DNA of 64,000 nucleotides. It comes from JAVBLP01 sp031553505 (GTDB lineage: Bacteria; Elusimicrobiota; Endomicrobiia; Endomicrobiales; Endomicrobiaceae). Shown one piece after another: positions 12,401 to 21,184 of this stretch; the stretch's first letter is position 1, and every line of letters begins with the position of its first letter. A model generated the notes under the pieces. It was not told the DNA's origin. It was given only the letters and a program-made list of their open reading frames with translations, and did not search any database. A program made the position numbers and the translations under genes. Where the stretch lies: contig JAVBLP010000002.1 of NCBI GenBank assembly GCA_031553505.1, positions 1 through 64,000 of the forward strand, read 5' to 3'.

Positions 12401-15400
12401 AAGCAATTCAATATTTTTAACAAATATTGCAGCAAATAGCGGAGGCGCTATATATAATGCCGCAAGTTCAACAATGACATTGATGTTTGCCGTATTTAGT
12501 TCAAATACTGCAACAGGCAGCGGCGGCGCGGCATATAATTCAGGAAATATATCCTTAACCTCTTCAACGTTTAATTCCAATCAAAGCGGTCAAAACGGCG
12601 GCGCGATGTATAATTCCGGCATAATCAGCCTGTCATCATCCGTGTTTGACGGCAATATAGCATCTTCCGGCGGCGGTATTTATAACGGGGCAGGCGGAAG
12701 CGTAACTATTAATAATGGCGGTTTTGTACGTAATATTTCAAACGGAGCTGTTTACGCGGGCGCGGCTATTTATAATAACGGCACGGTTAACTTTAACAGT
12801 GTTGTGGCATTTAGCAGCAATTATGCTTTAAGCAACGGCGGGGCAATTTCAAACAGCGGCTCAATAATATCTTCAGCAGGCAGTTTTGTATTATTTGAAT
12901 TAAATATTTCTTCGCGAAACGGTGCCGGAATATATAATGCGGGAACGGTAACGCTTTCTTCGTCATCGTTTGAAAGTAACATTGCTGCCACATCGGGCGG
13001 GGCGGCATTTAATAACGGCGGTAAAATAAGTTTAGGCATAGTATCGTTTAGTTCAAATGCGGCAAATACAGGCGGCGCGATAACCAATACGTCTGCAGGC
13101 AGTATTACAATAACAACATCAGCGGTATTTTATGGCAATTTTTCCGCAGCGACCGGCGGCGCGGTTCATAATGCCGCTTCATCGTCATTTACAGTTTTAA
13201 GCGGCGCTTTAGCAAGATTTGAATCAAATAAATCTTCCGGCCCGAGCTTTGGCGGCGGAGCGGTTTTTAACCAGTCATTTGTAAATTTGGATTCCTCAGA
13301 ATTTGTATTGAATACAGCCGCAAACGGCGGCGGTATATATAATAACGGAGCGTTGGCTGTAGCAACATTAGGGAACGTAAATTTTTCATCAAACGCCGCA
13401 ACAGCAGGTTCCGGCGGCGCGGTATATTCCGATGCAAATGCTTTGATAAATTTTAGCGGCGCGTCAACATTTACGTTTAACAGCGCGCAGGCAAACGGCG
13501 GAGCATTGTACGTACAGCAGGGTTCGGTAGCATTTAACCGCGCGGTAAACTTTACAAGCAACGTAGCGGTAACAGGCAATGGCGGAGCGGTATATTCGGG
13601 TTTTGCGGGGCAAGAATACATATTTAATGACCGTGCAACATTTAGCGCAAACACGGCAACGGCAGGACTTGGCGGAGCGGTGTATTCAAACGGGAGCGAA
13701 CTGGAATTTAACGCTGCGTCCGTGTTTGCATTAAACAAAGCAGGCAGTGGAGGAGCATTATATTTAAAGAACAGCACCGGCACCTTTGCGGATGTAATAT
13801 TTAGCAGCAATGCTGCGGTAAACGGCTCTGGCGGGGCGATATTTGGCGATCCTGATCCTGTGGTAATATACTTTAACGGTTCTTCAACATTTACGTTTAA
13901 CAGCGCCAGCGCCAGCGGAGGAGCATTACACGTAGTTGGCGCAACGATTACATTTGCACAAGGCGTAAGTTTTGCAAGCAATACGGCTGTGGTAAGCGGA
14001 GGAGCGGTATACGCGTCATCGCAAATATATACTTTCAATAAATTGGCAGTATTTACGGATAACAAAACAAACGGCCAAGGCGGGGGGGCATATTTAAACA
14101 ATGCGGGCATGGTATTTGCCGATATAGCGAGGTTTATAGAAAACAGCGCGAACGAAGGCGGCGGGTTGTATGCAAACAACGGAACAAGCGTAACGTTTGG
14201 CAGTAATACGGAAATAGAAAGCAACAGTGCAACGCAGTACGGAGGCGGTTTGTATATAGGAACAAACAGCGTAGTAAATATGACAAACGCAAAGATAACT
14301 AATAATGAAGCGGGACTAAAAGGCGGCGCGGTATATATGCAAGGAGGAAGCGCGTCAACGCTTGCGGTATTAAATATAGAACAGACAACAGATACAATGG
14401 TAAGCGGAAACAAGGCAAACGGTGTATCAAACGTATTTCATTTGGAAGAGTACGCAAGGCTTAATATGGATATAGAAAGCAGCGCAATAACGGTAAATGA
14501 CGGTATAACATCAAATAACACGGATACGCAAATAACCAAGGCAGGAAACGGGACGCTGATACTTTCAAACGCGAATAACGGTATAAACGGGATATTGAAC
14601 ATAAACGAAGGGAAAGTAAAAACGGGGTATGCAACGGGAACGGGCGACATATACTTTGAAGAGGGGATATTGAACTATACAAACAGCGTAAGCATAATAA
14701 ATGATATGTACGCAAGATTTAGCACGTCAACAATAACGGTAGAAACTGACAGCGGGACATTAACAACATATAACGCAACACTAGGAAACGGGATAGGAAG
14801 CTTTGTAAAAGAAGGGAACGGAAGGATAGTGTTTGATAGCGGCTCAACGGTAAACGTAACAAGCAGTGTGATAAACCGTGGCGAAGCGGAAGTAATGACA
14901 AACAACTATGTATCGAATGTAGATGTAGGCGCATTAGGAATGTTAAGCGGCAACGGAACGATAACGGGCAATGTGGTAAACGAGGGGCTGGTAAGAGGCG
15001 GAACAAGCACGCAGTTTGGGGATCTGACAATAAACGGCAATTATGAAGAAAGCGGGATATTGGGAGTAAGGGTGGATGAAAGCTTGATACCGCATAACGA
15101 CACGTTAAACGTGACAGGAACGGCGGTAATCAACAGCGGGAGCCTGATAGATTTGGATTTAAGGCAGGGATTTGTAATAAAGTCATCATACACGGTACTA
15201 AAAAGCAACGGATTAACGGGGATATATGACGGGTTTACGAATAATTTTGCTTCGATAGGGATAATAATATCCACGGACGCAAATAACGTATATATAAGAT
15301 TGGCGCAGGTAATAACGGATTACAGTAAAATACCGGGGATGTCGCATAACGAGAGCGAAGTGGCAAAAACGATAGACGGGATAACACACGCCGGGGATGC

Positions 15401-16427
15401 GGAAGAAATAGATGCGATATCGAAGATAATAGGGACGGCTGATCCGCTGGACAATGCGGGAAAGAGGGCGGTATTTAACGAAGTGGCGGGAAGCATATAC
15501 GCGAATATGATGTTATCGGTAGGGAAGGTGATAGGAAGGGAGCAGGTAAATAACCAGATACAGGAAAAGATAAGCAGGAATGAAACAAGGGAGTACCATA
15601 CGCCGTGCACGTATAATATATGGGTACAGGGATACGGAAATGATTTTAAGATGAAAGAAGACAGCAATTCGGTAGAAGAGTTTAAAGATAAGAGCGGGTA
15701 TATAGTGGCGGGGTTTGACAGTTATTGCGGGATAAAGAACGCGATACTAGGTTACACGGTAAGTTACGGGAAACACGACATAAAGCAGGGAAATGACACG
15801 GGTGACATAAAAGATTACAGGGGCGGCGCGTATTTTGGTTTATTTGGAGAAAGGTTGACATTAAAGACAAGTTTGCAGGCAGGATATGAACAGTACGAAG
15901 TGGAAAGGGAGCAGCCGGTGCTGCAGTCGCAGACGAATGCAAGTTATAACGGATGGAGCGTGAGCGCGGACGTGGAAGGTTATTACAAGGTGTACAAAAA
16001 GAATAATTTTAATATAAGCCCGTATTTGGGATTGGAAGCAAGTGTGATAAATACGGAAGGATTTAAGGAAGAAGCGAAAGGTAACAAGGCGAGCTGGCTG
16101 GATGTGAATGAACAGGATTATGAAGTAATAGACAGTCGTATAGGGATGAGAGCGGAAAACGCGGGTAAGCTGATAAGGTGGTACGCGGAAATCGGGGCGA
16201 AGTACAATTTAATGGGGAGAAACGGTGAATACGAAGCAAAATTAAACGGGATAGAGAAAACATTTAGCGTGTACGGAATGTCAAACAGCTTATTATCGGG
16301 CAATGCGGAAGCGGGAGTAAGCGTATACGTAAGCAGGCATATAAACGTATATATGACGGGATCATACGAACAGGCGGAAAATTTTAATAATATGGGAGCA
16401 ATGGCAGGGATAAATTACAGCTGGTAA
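423..16427 (+). CDS. Giant Pmp-like autotransporter adhesin (three passenger modules, one barrel)
   Basis: About 5,334 residues. ATG 423 is preferred because GGAAG lies about 9 nt upstream; ATG 459 would begin exactly at a classical signal peptide (MKKALMAAAIAFFF, probable cleavage after NLFA), so the 423 start would give a 12-residue extension. The passenger consists of very many short repeats with GGAI(Y/F)N and FxxN motifs, the hallmark of chlamydial polymorphic membrane proteins. Three blocks (about 870-2760, 3490-8270 and 9790-14370) each follow a cap-like non-repeat segment. Segments at about 8280-9430 and 14430-15310 resemble autotransporter-associated passenger repeats and a passenger end. 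The last ~280 residues (about 15590-16427) form an autotransporter beta-barrel ending in aromatic Trp (INYSW). Inferred: secreted by the type V route and displayed as a long beta-helix, likely adhesive. The ligand is unknown. Confidence 0.9.
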   Translation: METINNQFIKNIMKKALMAAAIAFFFLLYGFNSNLFAADWPVSTASELNSAVSASASGDTITITADIATSLITTVNEKTITFRNDGTERTLSGISATLPTGIAVNNSSITISGIKFSNFQSATANNGAALNTVTGTSATVNLGDVSYISNNAGSGGAMFNTATNLISVYGNIQFTSNTSYYSGGALSNSGNFISLSGSTISFVYNWGITTVVSNSGGGALYNSKVMSLDSSYFYTNRSGNGGAVFNAFGGTITFRSVNMTSNTAHGGGGAIYNTSYLSSFNTHMIFTGNALFRGNVAQNGGAIYNYTNAFITSNAGSFLDFVSNRGATGSYSGGAIYNMGTITLSSASFTSNTAGNTGGAIFNTATGVLNFSYSYFRSNSTAGGGAISNSGTANFTEEAVFTGNTATANGGAISNGVTGILNMNNTDFITNTATSNGGAVYNSGSATLTDVNFMSNRATSSGGALYNTNGTVNITTTSFIGNTASLSAGAVYNTGTTAILNLNDGTSFISNKSSGTALTYGGSALYNTAGAKVNINGSVLFSSNSSRSNGGTVYNALNSSITAAAGSSVVFEFSAATGTYGGGAVYNLGGVSFDSVTFNRNMAVSGGAVFSSGTASVVHINDGLFSFNLSTGSLATHGGGAIYSISGAVNITGDVVFSSNYAKGNGGAVYNAAASSVTSAAGSHTVFEFNTTSGTMGGGAIYNLGMVNLTAADFNKNAALAGAAVYNTGSFTVSSGSFNFNNASSSGGAIYNGGFLEINGAAFTGNTASTGKDIYQINTATTVFSGTEITSFYGGIEGGGLFQKTDSGSVYFQAGSKNIINGTFEHNAGAVRFATTSYISTFTVAAGAGLGIVTDLTQAGTTGLQTEYISIDNDSILIVNESPSIRKVVGSSVVVIWANMTNGVAFSTQNITGNNYRFSWDGLWDGYAYSGWLTYGILPWNSFVEQYQMVTAGETLELMQNITAAELDENPFLSPGASNFTIDAHGYIIDSANKENKYLALNDSSVTIKNTQFRNFVNTASATGGGVIFTSGIVSLNTVAFASNTALNGGAIYSSSVAVLNMSGSAFTANTSSQGAAIYNLGNVTAASSTFNSNQTLSHGGAIYNTGVNALLSLGDVSFSSNSALNNYGGAIYSAANSTVDFTGNALFNVNSAYRGGAIYSSLSMLKFSTVTFAGNSSSQGGALAVYGSSVIFKEGEVIFSSNTVGAGLGGAMFSAASNIVFDAKTVVFSSNTAQYGGALNIIDGSRIDFNSESLSLVNNTASINGGAVNAANAVLNFNGGSVTFAGNAASVGGAIYVNLSTITFNSMAAFTGNTAFTGGALDINNSIVSFQNVLFSSNIATGGAGGAIWSSANSSVTFNGISIFAFNVAQTSGGALYVQQSSVTFNKAVNFAGNTSVAGSGGAIYSNFNGQRYIFNDSAVFDSNTSSVGFGGAIYANAAYFDFMASSVTFTGNTAGLQGGAIYISNLSTFTFNAGYIEFSSNNAKNSGGSINIDNSRINIKSADKAVFINNTSSDIGGAIYANNSEILFSGEAVFAANSANRGGAVYNAGNTLLTFENVSFSSNIALIGNGGAIFSNVNAKVIFNGVSTFTFNRAQASGGALNIEQSSVTFDKAANFAGNTSVAGSGGAIYSNFNGQRYTFNDSVVFDSNEAAAGSGGAIFINTGQFLFNDTSVFTANKAGSGGGVYMSGAGALLTFGNILFSSNAALSTAGGAVWSSANSSITFNGVSSFTFNSAQTHGGALYVQQSSVAFNQSVYFASNSAVTGNGGAIYSNFSGQNYLFSDTAVFDFNEAAGNGGAILLTGNQSRLVFSSAAVFTANKAGNGGAIHITAGSTSTFANAVFNANRASGAGGAINATNATLALNGDVTFSSNAATGAAGAVSLYRSSLLVDASKIIFANNTSASSNSGALQLAYTSNFIFTGDTAEFYGNRAEGGVAGVLSAENNSTVEINASEYILFKDNYASTSGGVIYGNNWVSTASFVLNASSVIFSSNSAGTTGGAVNTKGSIITITAADLIDFSNNSALSSSGGALFAELNTYFTLNSSNTINFSGNTAAAGSGAIYSSSRSTFTIVAEGSVNFLNNTANNGSGGAISSNLSSFTITGNQINFVNNLATGTASYVSGGAINATNNSTFYLYGIDSVNFHNNASISRGALYASASQFIIESEREVNFSSNSAAGAGGAVYLSASSLSIDAPTVQFLNNTLSNTSYSYGGGAVFADGASTFTITADTIAFKNNNIEVPLSLSGGGAIYAQSSSQFIFDAKQILFENNTASGASVDVYGGAIFARSGALLDFTADEINFVNNYSKTQGGAIATSYSDRARFDFTASTIVFSGNTAANGSGGAMFLSYSAISTFTADIMSFTENKAGTSGGAVYVSGGSYVELNGGGILFTSNTASTAGGSIAVNASSVIINGPALFDSNTATANGGAVHLTGSAYFSIDADSITFINNITSNTSNNNGGGAIYAINSSADFSAKYVSFENNMATGTAASIYGGAIQVIGRSTFNITAGEIIFNNNSAKSFGGAVAVYNDYNNSPYFNMESSSFTFTGNYAGTNGGAIYNALTMVISGSGVFDGNNAGNLGGAVYNSGLFVLNLSSGDIVFQNNTAGATANDIYNTGTINIIAGNTNDVVINSGISGTSAGIINKENAGRLLINGDSSKYLGVMNQSGGEVIASTSYFGGRSNISSGTLEMATGSAFTNGSVISLAKDSQLLITATSSLAVTGFNQITGLNGTFGEVNKTGSGLLQITGNNNAFTGKFTQTAGTTTVTSAGGMFTGSNNVSNSLLQVTGNGIYYGVNLGGNGQLEHYNTALSTSSIPGNIIFTSAGASAYFGSAVSGGLMANYSLDGKLDNGQLNTVIFDTAAVVINATDFTGVTQYQFNNSRIDLTQGTSTRTVEFTNLAVNNTSLDLGVIFTANTAESDKLYVSGTGSGKLDLGVLYIKDDADAGLNILYRLEALDGLEFNPGDGQDIATTAYEYAVSVATDDYHYVLLKAISLSDPNSLDKMNMKYNKRAFLFSSTGSYHEADSLHNMSSGVFTVAGYSDDATASILSGVLYTSTNTTTGRGSFFNIIANTAVDFTLKDLTVSSAQANGEYKAGWGRTDTDGSVLRMMSNQATVNIENVIFENNEAYGAGGAIYQGSGVLGVSSSVFRNNVSGSHGGVVRIFNSSATFSNVSFESNASTAGYGGAIYATNSSFVTLNGSRISFSSNSARQGGAIYADNSIFDFSGDLISFNNNIVAGGAAGAIGINNSTFTLNAGVAEFINNTGTSYAGAVSASNSIFSITADSITFINNISLDSAYNSGGGAVYSQGSSFTFIAKNILFENNTATGTQTYVGGGAIKGSYAAQFYFNADEVAFNGNYAQIYGGAITVGAYTPGSNFNIDASTVIFSSNASREGGAIYARSNSTFTFNADYIEFSSNTASTTGGAIYLDTSLFSVSNSKDIVFANNGAATNGGVIYANKSSFTFISDNLVSFSGNTSGAAGGVAHLTGSSVLNLESNTVDFSGNSATGSGGAVYASASSFNITSDNKITFSGNIAGAYGGAVYLTVSSASFEANTINFSSNTSITNGGGAVFVNGSPASFTADLIVFSNNVTSATAINDGGGAIRTAGASDITFNGGKVLFENNVSEGASVNIRGGAIHALGGSVLSFNSQETVFNNNYAKGFGGAIATNTGGAQFNFNGSSAMFSNNISSGAGGAIFFTTVSSLTFNGSFLKFANNFAMTQGGAVYNSDSSNISFQSGTILFDGNLSGTGGGAVYNGAGSTISASAGAHVIFTSNTHSSNGTGGAIYNAGFINFYDAAFSSNAAVNGGGAIYNTTGGQINISGQGLFDNNTAPANGGAVYNSGNVFLTSSTFNSNRATFGGGAVYNNGNITFESVKFSSNTSSGGGAIQNGNSGTVSINAAYFDSNISFNSGGAIQNAPGGTVNLNNSEFVLNKSSNSGGAVYNSGILNMSGRNLFESNSTINIATNGGAIYNIDGGVITSTATGSNSIFLTNIAANSGGAIYNAASSTMTLMFAVFSSNTATGSGGAAYNSGNISLTSSTFNSNQSGQNGGAMYNSGIISLSSSVFDGNIASSGGGIYNGAGGSVTINNGGFVRNISNGAVYAGAAIYNNGTVNFNSVVAFSSNYALSNGGAISNSGSIISSAGSFVLFELNISSRNGAGIYNAGTVTLSSSSFESNIAATSGGAAFNNGGKISLGIVSFSSNAANTGGAITNTSAGSITITTSAVFYGNFSAATGGAVHNAASSSFTVLSGALARFESNKSSGPSFGGGAVFNQSFVNLDSSEFVLNTAANGGGIYNNGALAVATLGNVNFSSNAATAGSGGAVYSDANALINFSGASTFTFNSAQANGGALYVQQGSVAFNRAVNFTSNVAVTGNGGAVYSGFAGQEYIFNDRATFSANTATAGLGGAVYSNGSELEFNAASVFALNKAGSGGALYLKNSTGTFADVIFSSNAAVNGSGGAIFGDPDPVVIYFNGSSTFTFNSASASGGALHVVGATITFAQGVSFASNTAVVSGGAVYASSQIYTFNKLAVFTDNKTNGQGGGAYLNNAGMVFADIARFIENSANEGGGLYANNGTSVTFGSNTEIESNSATQYGGGLYIGTNSVVNMTNAKITNNEAGLKGGAVYMQGGSASTLAVLNIEQTTDTMVSGNKANGVSNVFHLEEYARLNMDIESSAITVNDGITSNNTDTQITKAGNGTLILSNANNGINGILNINEGKVKTGYATGTGDIYFEEGILNYTNSVSIINDMYARFSTSTITVETDSGTLTTYNATLGNGIGSFVKEGNGRIVFDSGSTVNVTSSVINRGEAEVMTNNYVSNVDVGALGMLSGNGTITGNVVNEGLVRGGTSTQFGDLTINGNYEESGILGVRVDESLIPHNDTLNVTGTAVINSGSLIDLDLRQGFVIKSSYTVLKSNGLTGIYDGFTNNFASIGIIISTDANNVYIRLAQVITDYSKIPGMSHNESEVAKTIDGITHAGDAEEIDAISKIIGTADPLDNAGKRAVFNEVAGSIYANMMLSVGKVIGREQVNNQIQEKISRNETREYHTPCTYNIWVQGYGNDFKMKEDSNSVEEFKDKSGYIVAGFDSYCGIKNAILGYTVSYGKHDIKQGNDTGDIKDYRGGAYFGLFGERLTLKTSLQAGYEQYEVEREQPVLQSQTNASYNGWSVSADVEGYYKVYKKNNFNISPYLGLEASVINTEGFKEEAKGNKASWLDVNEQDYEVIDSRIGMRAENAGKLIRWYAEIGAKYNLMGRNGEYEAKLNGIEKTFSVYGMSNSLLSGNAEAGVSVYVSRHINVYMTGSYEQAENFNNMGAMAGINYSW
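4592..4697 (+). repeat. Near-identical internal repeat, copy 1
   Basis: This 106-base stretch inside the giant autotransporter gene recurs at 5270-5375 with two mismatches; the first 74 bases are identical. It encodes a GGAIYSNFNGQRY-type unit. Diverged protein-level relatives lie near 5720-5800 and 13575-13650. Identity this high among otherwise diverged Pmp repeats suggests recent duplication or gene conversion. Confidence 0.95.
5270..5375 (+). repeat. Near-identical internal repeat, copy 2
   Basis: Partner of the repeat at 4592-4697, offset by 678 bases (226 codons), so unequal crossing-over between the copies would delete or add sequence without shifting the frame. Confidence 0.95.
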
Positions 16428-16470
16428 TCAGAACGGCAAAATTCAAAATGGAAAGTTTAAAATGCAAAGA

Positions 16471-16494
16471 CAGCGGTGCGGAAGCGCACCGCTG
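16471..16494 (+). terminator. Terminator-like hairpin after the autotransporter gene
   Basis: A perfect 10-bp GC-rich stem (CAGCGGTGCG pairing with CGCACCGCTG) with a GAAG loop lies 43 bases after the stop. The following TTGAATTATT is only a weak T-tract, so this may be a partly efficient intrinsic terminator or may need Rho. Confidence 0.65.
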
Positions 16495-16502
16495 TTGAAT
16501 TA

Positions 16503-16522
16503 TTCATTATTAACTATTACTT
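16503..16522 (+). repeat. Dispersed 20-base intergenic motif (copy 1)
   Basis: The 20 bases TTCATTATTAACTATTACTT occur here and, inverted, at 33681-33700; similarity continues beyond the exact match on both sides. Related AT-rich strings lie at 33875-33899. All are next to hairpins in intergenic gaps. Confidence 0.8.
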
Positions 16523-16533
16523 ACTAATTGTTG

Positions 16534-16539
16534 TATAAT
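16534..16539 (+). promoter_or_regulatory. Candidate -10 box (TATAAT) upstream of hypA
   Basis: A perfect TATAAT lies 33 bases before the hypA start, following the terminator-like hairpin. No convincing -35 element is visible 17 bases upstream (TAACTA), so the promoter is weak or needs an activator. Confidence 0.45.
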
Positions 16540-16888
16540 TAGTGCTGTTTAGCAATAACAAAGGGGAAAACAATGCACGAACACGGAATTGCAAGAGATT
16601 TGTGGAATGTTATTTTGGCTGAAGCTCAAAAAAATAATATGACAAAAATAACAAAGATTACGGTTGTTTTGGGAGAGGCGTCAGGAATAGAGCGGGATTT
16701 TTTAAACCATTCATTTATTGACCATATATTTAAAGAGTATGATATCGCTAAAAATGCCGGAATCGAGTATGAAATTATGCCTCTTTCCGCGCAGTGCAAT
16801 GTTTGCAAGGCTGATATCGCGCCTTCCGATATGAAAAATTTACGCTGCCCTTACTGCGGCTCAAATGATATAAAAATAATTTCAGGTC

Positions 16889-19121
<2,233 letters not shown>

Positions 19122-19132
<11 letters not shown>

Positions 19133-19150
19133 ATTACTTTTTGATATAAT
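19122..19150 (+). promoter_or_regulatory. Possible promoter for the TPR/HEAT gene
   Basis: TATAAT at 19145-19150 lies 34 bases before the next start codon. The hexamer GTGAAA at 19122-19127, 17 bases upstream, is a poor -35 match and overlaps the hypF 3' end. Confidence 0.4.
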
Positions 19151-19183
19151 CTGTTATATATTGTATTTGGGAGTTAAACGTTT

Positions 19184-20362
19184 ATGAGATTTAACAAGGT
19201 TTTTGTTTTAGCCTTTTCTTGTTTATTTATATTTTTATTGGTTTCTTGCGATAATACGGGAAAAATTGATAAAGCATATAGTTACTACAGGGAAGGAGAG
19301 TATGATAAAGCTTTAGAACTCTATCAGGTTGTTCTTAAAAGACGCCCGCAGGATGTCAATGCTTTAAAAGGCATGGCTGATGTAAAACTTATACAAAAAG
19401 ATTACGCTGCCGCTATAGAAAATTACAAAAAAGCTACTGAAATCAACCCGGAAATAGCAGTTTCAGACTTAGTTTCAATGCTCACTTACAGCAATACCGA
19501 AGTAAGAGAAGACGCGACATCTGCTATTTCGCAGCTCAATGCAAACAAAGACGCCGCGATAAGCGAAATCATTAAACAGCTTGCGACCGCAAGCCAATAC
19601 GTTAAACTTGATTATCTTGAGGCATTAAAAAGGATAGGCAGAGATACTTCTTTTGTCGCTGCTGACGTTTTGCCTTATACCGATTATAAATATCCGGCGA
19701 TACAGCAGAAAGCTCTGGAAGCTCTCGGCAATATGGACCCCGAAAAATTAAAAGAAATCGGCGCTCTTAAAAAGATGGCTGCTAAAATGAATGACGAAAA
19801 CCAGGACGTAGCTGAAACAGCGGTCAAAAGCATGGGCGCTTTAAAATCCGGAGCGGCAGACTAGGGTGCGAATGTTGTGAGCGTTATCGCAAAGAATAAT
19901 CCTGTATTGACTGAAGCATCGAGAAAGTCGCTGGCGGAAATCGGCGCGGCCTCCAAAAAAGCTGTTGCCGGTTTAGTTGACCTTGCAGGTGCTAAAAACC
20001 CTTCAGAAGTCAGAATTGCCGCAATTAATGCCCTTGCCGAAATGGGTAGTGAAGCAAATGAGACTATTCCGGATCTGATTATGATATTAAATGATAATGA
20101 TGATGACGTGCATGTCGCGGTTGTTAAAGCTTTAGGCAAAATCGGGCGCGCTTCTGACTCTTCAGTCAGTGACCTTGTTAAACTTCTTAAAAATAAAAGC
20201 GATTACGTGAAAATGAGGGCGATAGCTGAGCTTTCTGAAATGGGAAAAGCCGCTTCTCCGGCAGTCTCTTCTTTACAGCAGTTGGCAAGAGATTCGGGAG
20301 ATAAGGAAGTGCGCGATGAAGCCAAAAAAGCAGTCGAAAAGATATCAAAGGCTAAACGATAA
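19184..20362 (+). pseudogene. TPR/HEAT-repeat lipoprotein gene interrupted by in-frame TAG
   Basis: The protein begins with a lipoprotein signal (hydrophobic stretch ending LLVSC, lipid-modified Cys at residue 22). It continues with TPR-like helices (residues about 27-95) and then HEAT/PBS-lyase-like repeats. A TAG at 19862-19864 stops the frame after 226 residues, but the same frame stays open to 20362 with further HEAT repeats (AAINALAEMG, VVKALGKIG, AIAELSEMG). No ribosome-binding site precedes the GTG at 19877, so a separate second gene is unlikely. The repeat helices run across the stop, which argues that this was one gene of about 392 codons. It may be a pseudogene, a natural truncation, amber read-through or a sequence error. 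It lies between hypF and hypC with a 1-base gap to hypC. No link to hydrogenase maturation is known. Confidence 0.8.
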
Positions 20363-20363
20363 T

Positions 20364-20582
20364 ATGTGCCTTGCAACGGTAGCAAAAGTAAAAAAAATAG
20401 TAGATAAAGAAACCGCACTGGCAGATTTTGACGGAATAACATCAGAAATAAAAACCGCGCTTTTAGAGAACCTTAAACCTAACGACTACGTGTTGGTGCA
20501 CGCCGGGTTTGCAATTAATAAAATATCAAAAAAAGACGCTTTGGAAATGATTCAAGCGTCCAAAGAGTCGGGGATAATATAG
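20364..20582 (+). CDS. hypC: HypC, hydrogenase maturation chaperone
   Basis: The start is ATG 20364, giving 72 residues that begin Met-Cys; an upstream in-frame ATG at 20316 lies inside the HEAT gene. The N-terminal cysteine (exposed after Met removal) is the family's essential residue, which carries the Fe(CN)2CO group with HypD. The sequence VLVHAGFAINKI near residue 50 is the conserved core of HypC/HupF proteins. It starts one base after the preceding stop and its own stop overlaps the next GTG start, so translation is probably coupled. Confidence 0.93.
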   Translation: MCLATVAKVKKIVDKETALADFDGITSEIKTALLENLKPNDYVLVHAGFAINKISKKDALEMIQASKESGII

Positions 20583-21184
20583 TGAAAGAAAGGGTTTGCG
20601 TCTTTTGCGGGGCAAGCTCCGGAAAGAACGAAACTTTTATTAAAACAGCCGAAGAATTAGGAAGATTGATAGCTGTAAATAATTTGGAACTTGTTTACGG
20701 AGGCGGTAACAGCGGGCTTATGGGAACGGTCGCTAACAGCGTATTACGCAACGGCGGCAGGGTTACCGGGGTTATACCGGAATTTTTAAAAGATTTAGAA
20801 GTATGCCACACGGGGCTTTCCGAACTTATCATATCAGACAGCATGCACCAAAGAAAAAATAAGATGTACGAGCTTGCTGATTATTTTATTGTTTTACCCG
20901 GCGGAATCGGAACGATAGACGAACTTGCCGAAGTTTTAACATGGTCGCAGCTTTGCATACACAAAAAAGCTTGTGCCCTTATAAATGTAGACGGCTATTT
21001 TGACGGTTTCCTGAAATTTCTGGGAAAAGCCGTAGAAGAAAACTTCTTTAAAAAAGACCACTTAGACCTCCTTATAGTAGAAACCTCAGTTAAGACCGCT
21101 TTGGAAAAATGCCGTTCTTTTGTTTATCCCGACAATATTGCGGATTGGGTTAAAGAAATAAAGGAAAAGCATGGCAAACAATAA
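20582..21184 (+). CDS. LOG-family protein (Rossmann-fold nucleotide phosphoribohydrolase-like)
   Basis: A 200-residue protein starting with GTG whose first base is the last base of the hypC stop. It shows the LOG-family signature PGGIGTIDE (near residue 104) with Glu in the catalytic position and the N-terminal nucleotide-binding string VYGGGNSGLMG. Members long annotated as lysine decarboxylases are mostly nucleoside 5'-monophosphate phosphoribohydrolases, and that is the likelier activity. It sits between hypC and hypD and overlaps hypD by 14 bases; no role in hydrogenase maturation is established for the family. Confidence 0.85.
   Translation: MKERVCVFCGASSGKNETFIKTAEELGRLIAVNNLELVYGGGNSGLMGTVANSVLRNGGRVTGVIPEFLKDLEVCHTGLSELIISDSMHQRKNKMYELADYFIVLPGGIGTIDELAEVLTWSQLCIHKKACALINVDGYFDGFLKFLGKAVEENFFKKDHLDLLIVETSVKTALEKCRSFVYPDNIADWVKEIKEKHGKQ

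Noticed and set aside
870..14370. CRISPR-like or satellite repeat array
   Set aside because: The repetition is at protein level with variable DNA and irregular spacing, in one open frame; no direct repeats of constant length with spacers.
1895..14413. Many long antisense frames opposite the giant adhesin, rich in Ala-Pro-Pro, up to 415 codons (13166-14413)
   Set aside because: They are the reverse reading of the repeated GGAI(Y/F) codons (GGCGGCGCTATA read backwards gives Tyr-Ile-Ala-Pro-Pro). No ribosome-binding sites, and the + strand is clearly coding.
19862..19864. Systematic amber read-through (for example pyrrolysine or a reassigned TAG)
   Set aside because: RF1 looks normal, other genes end in TAG (such as trxB), and the other two interruptions use TAA and TGA.
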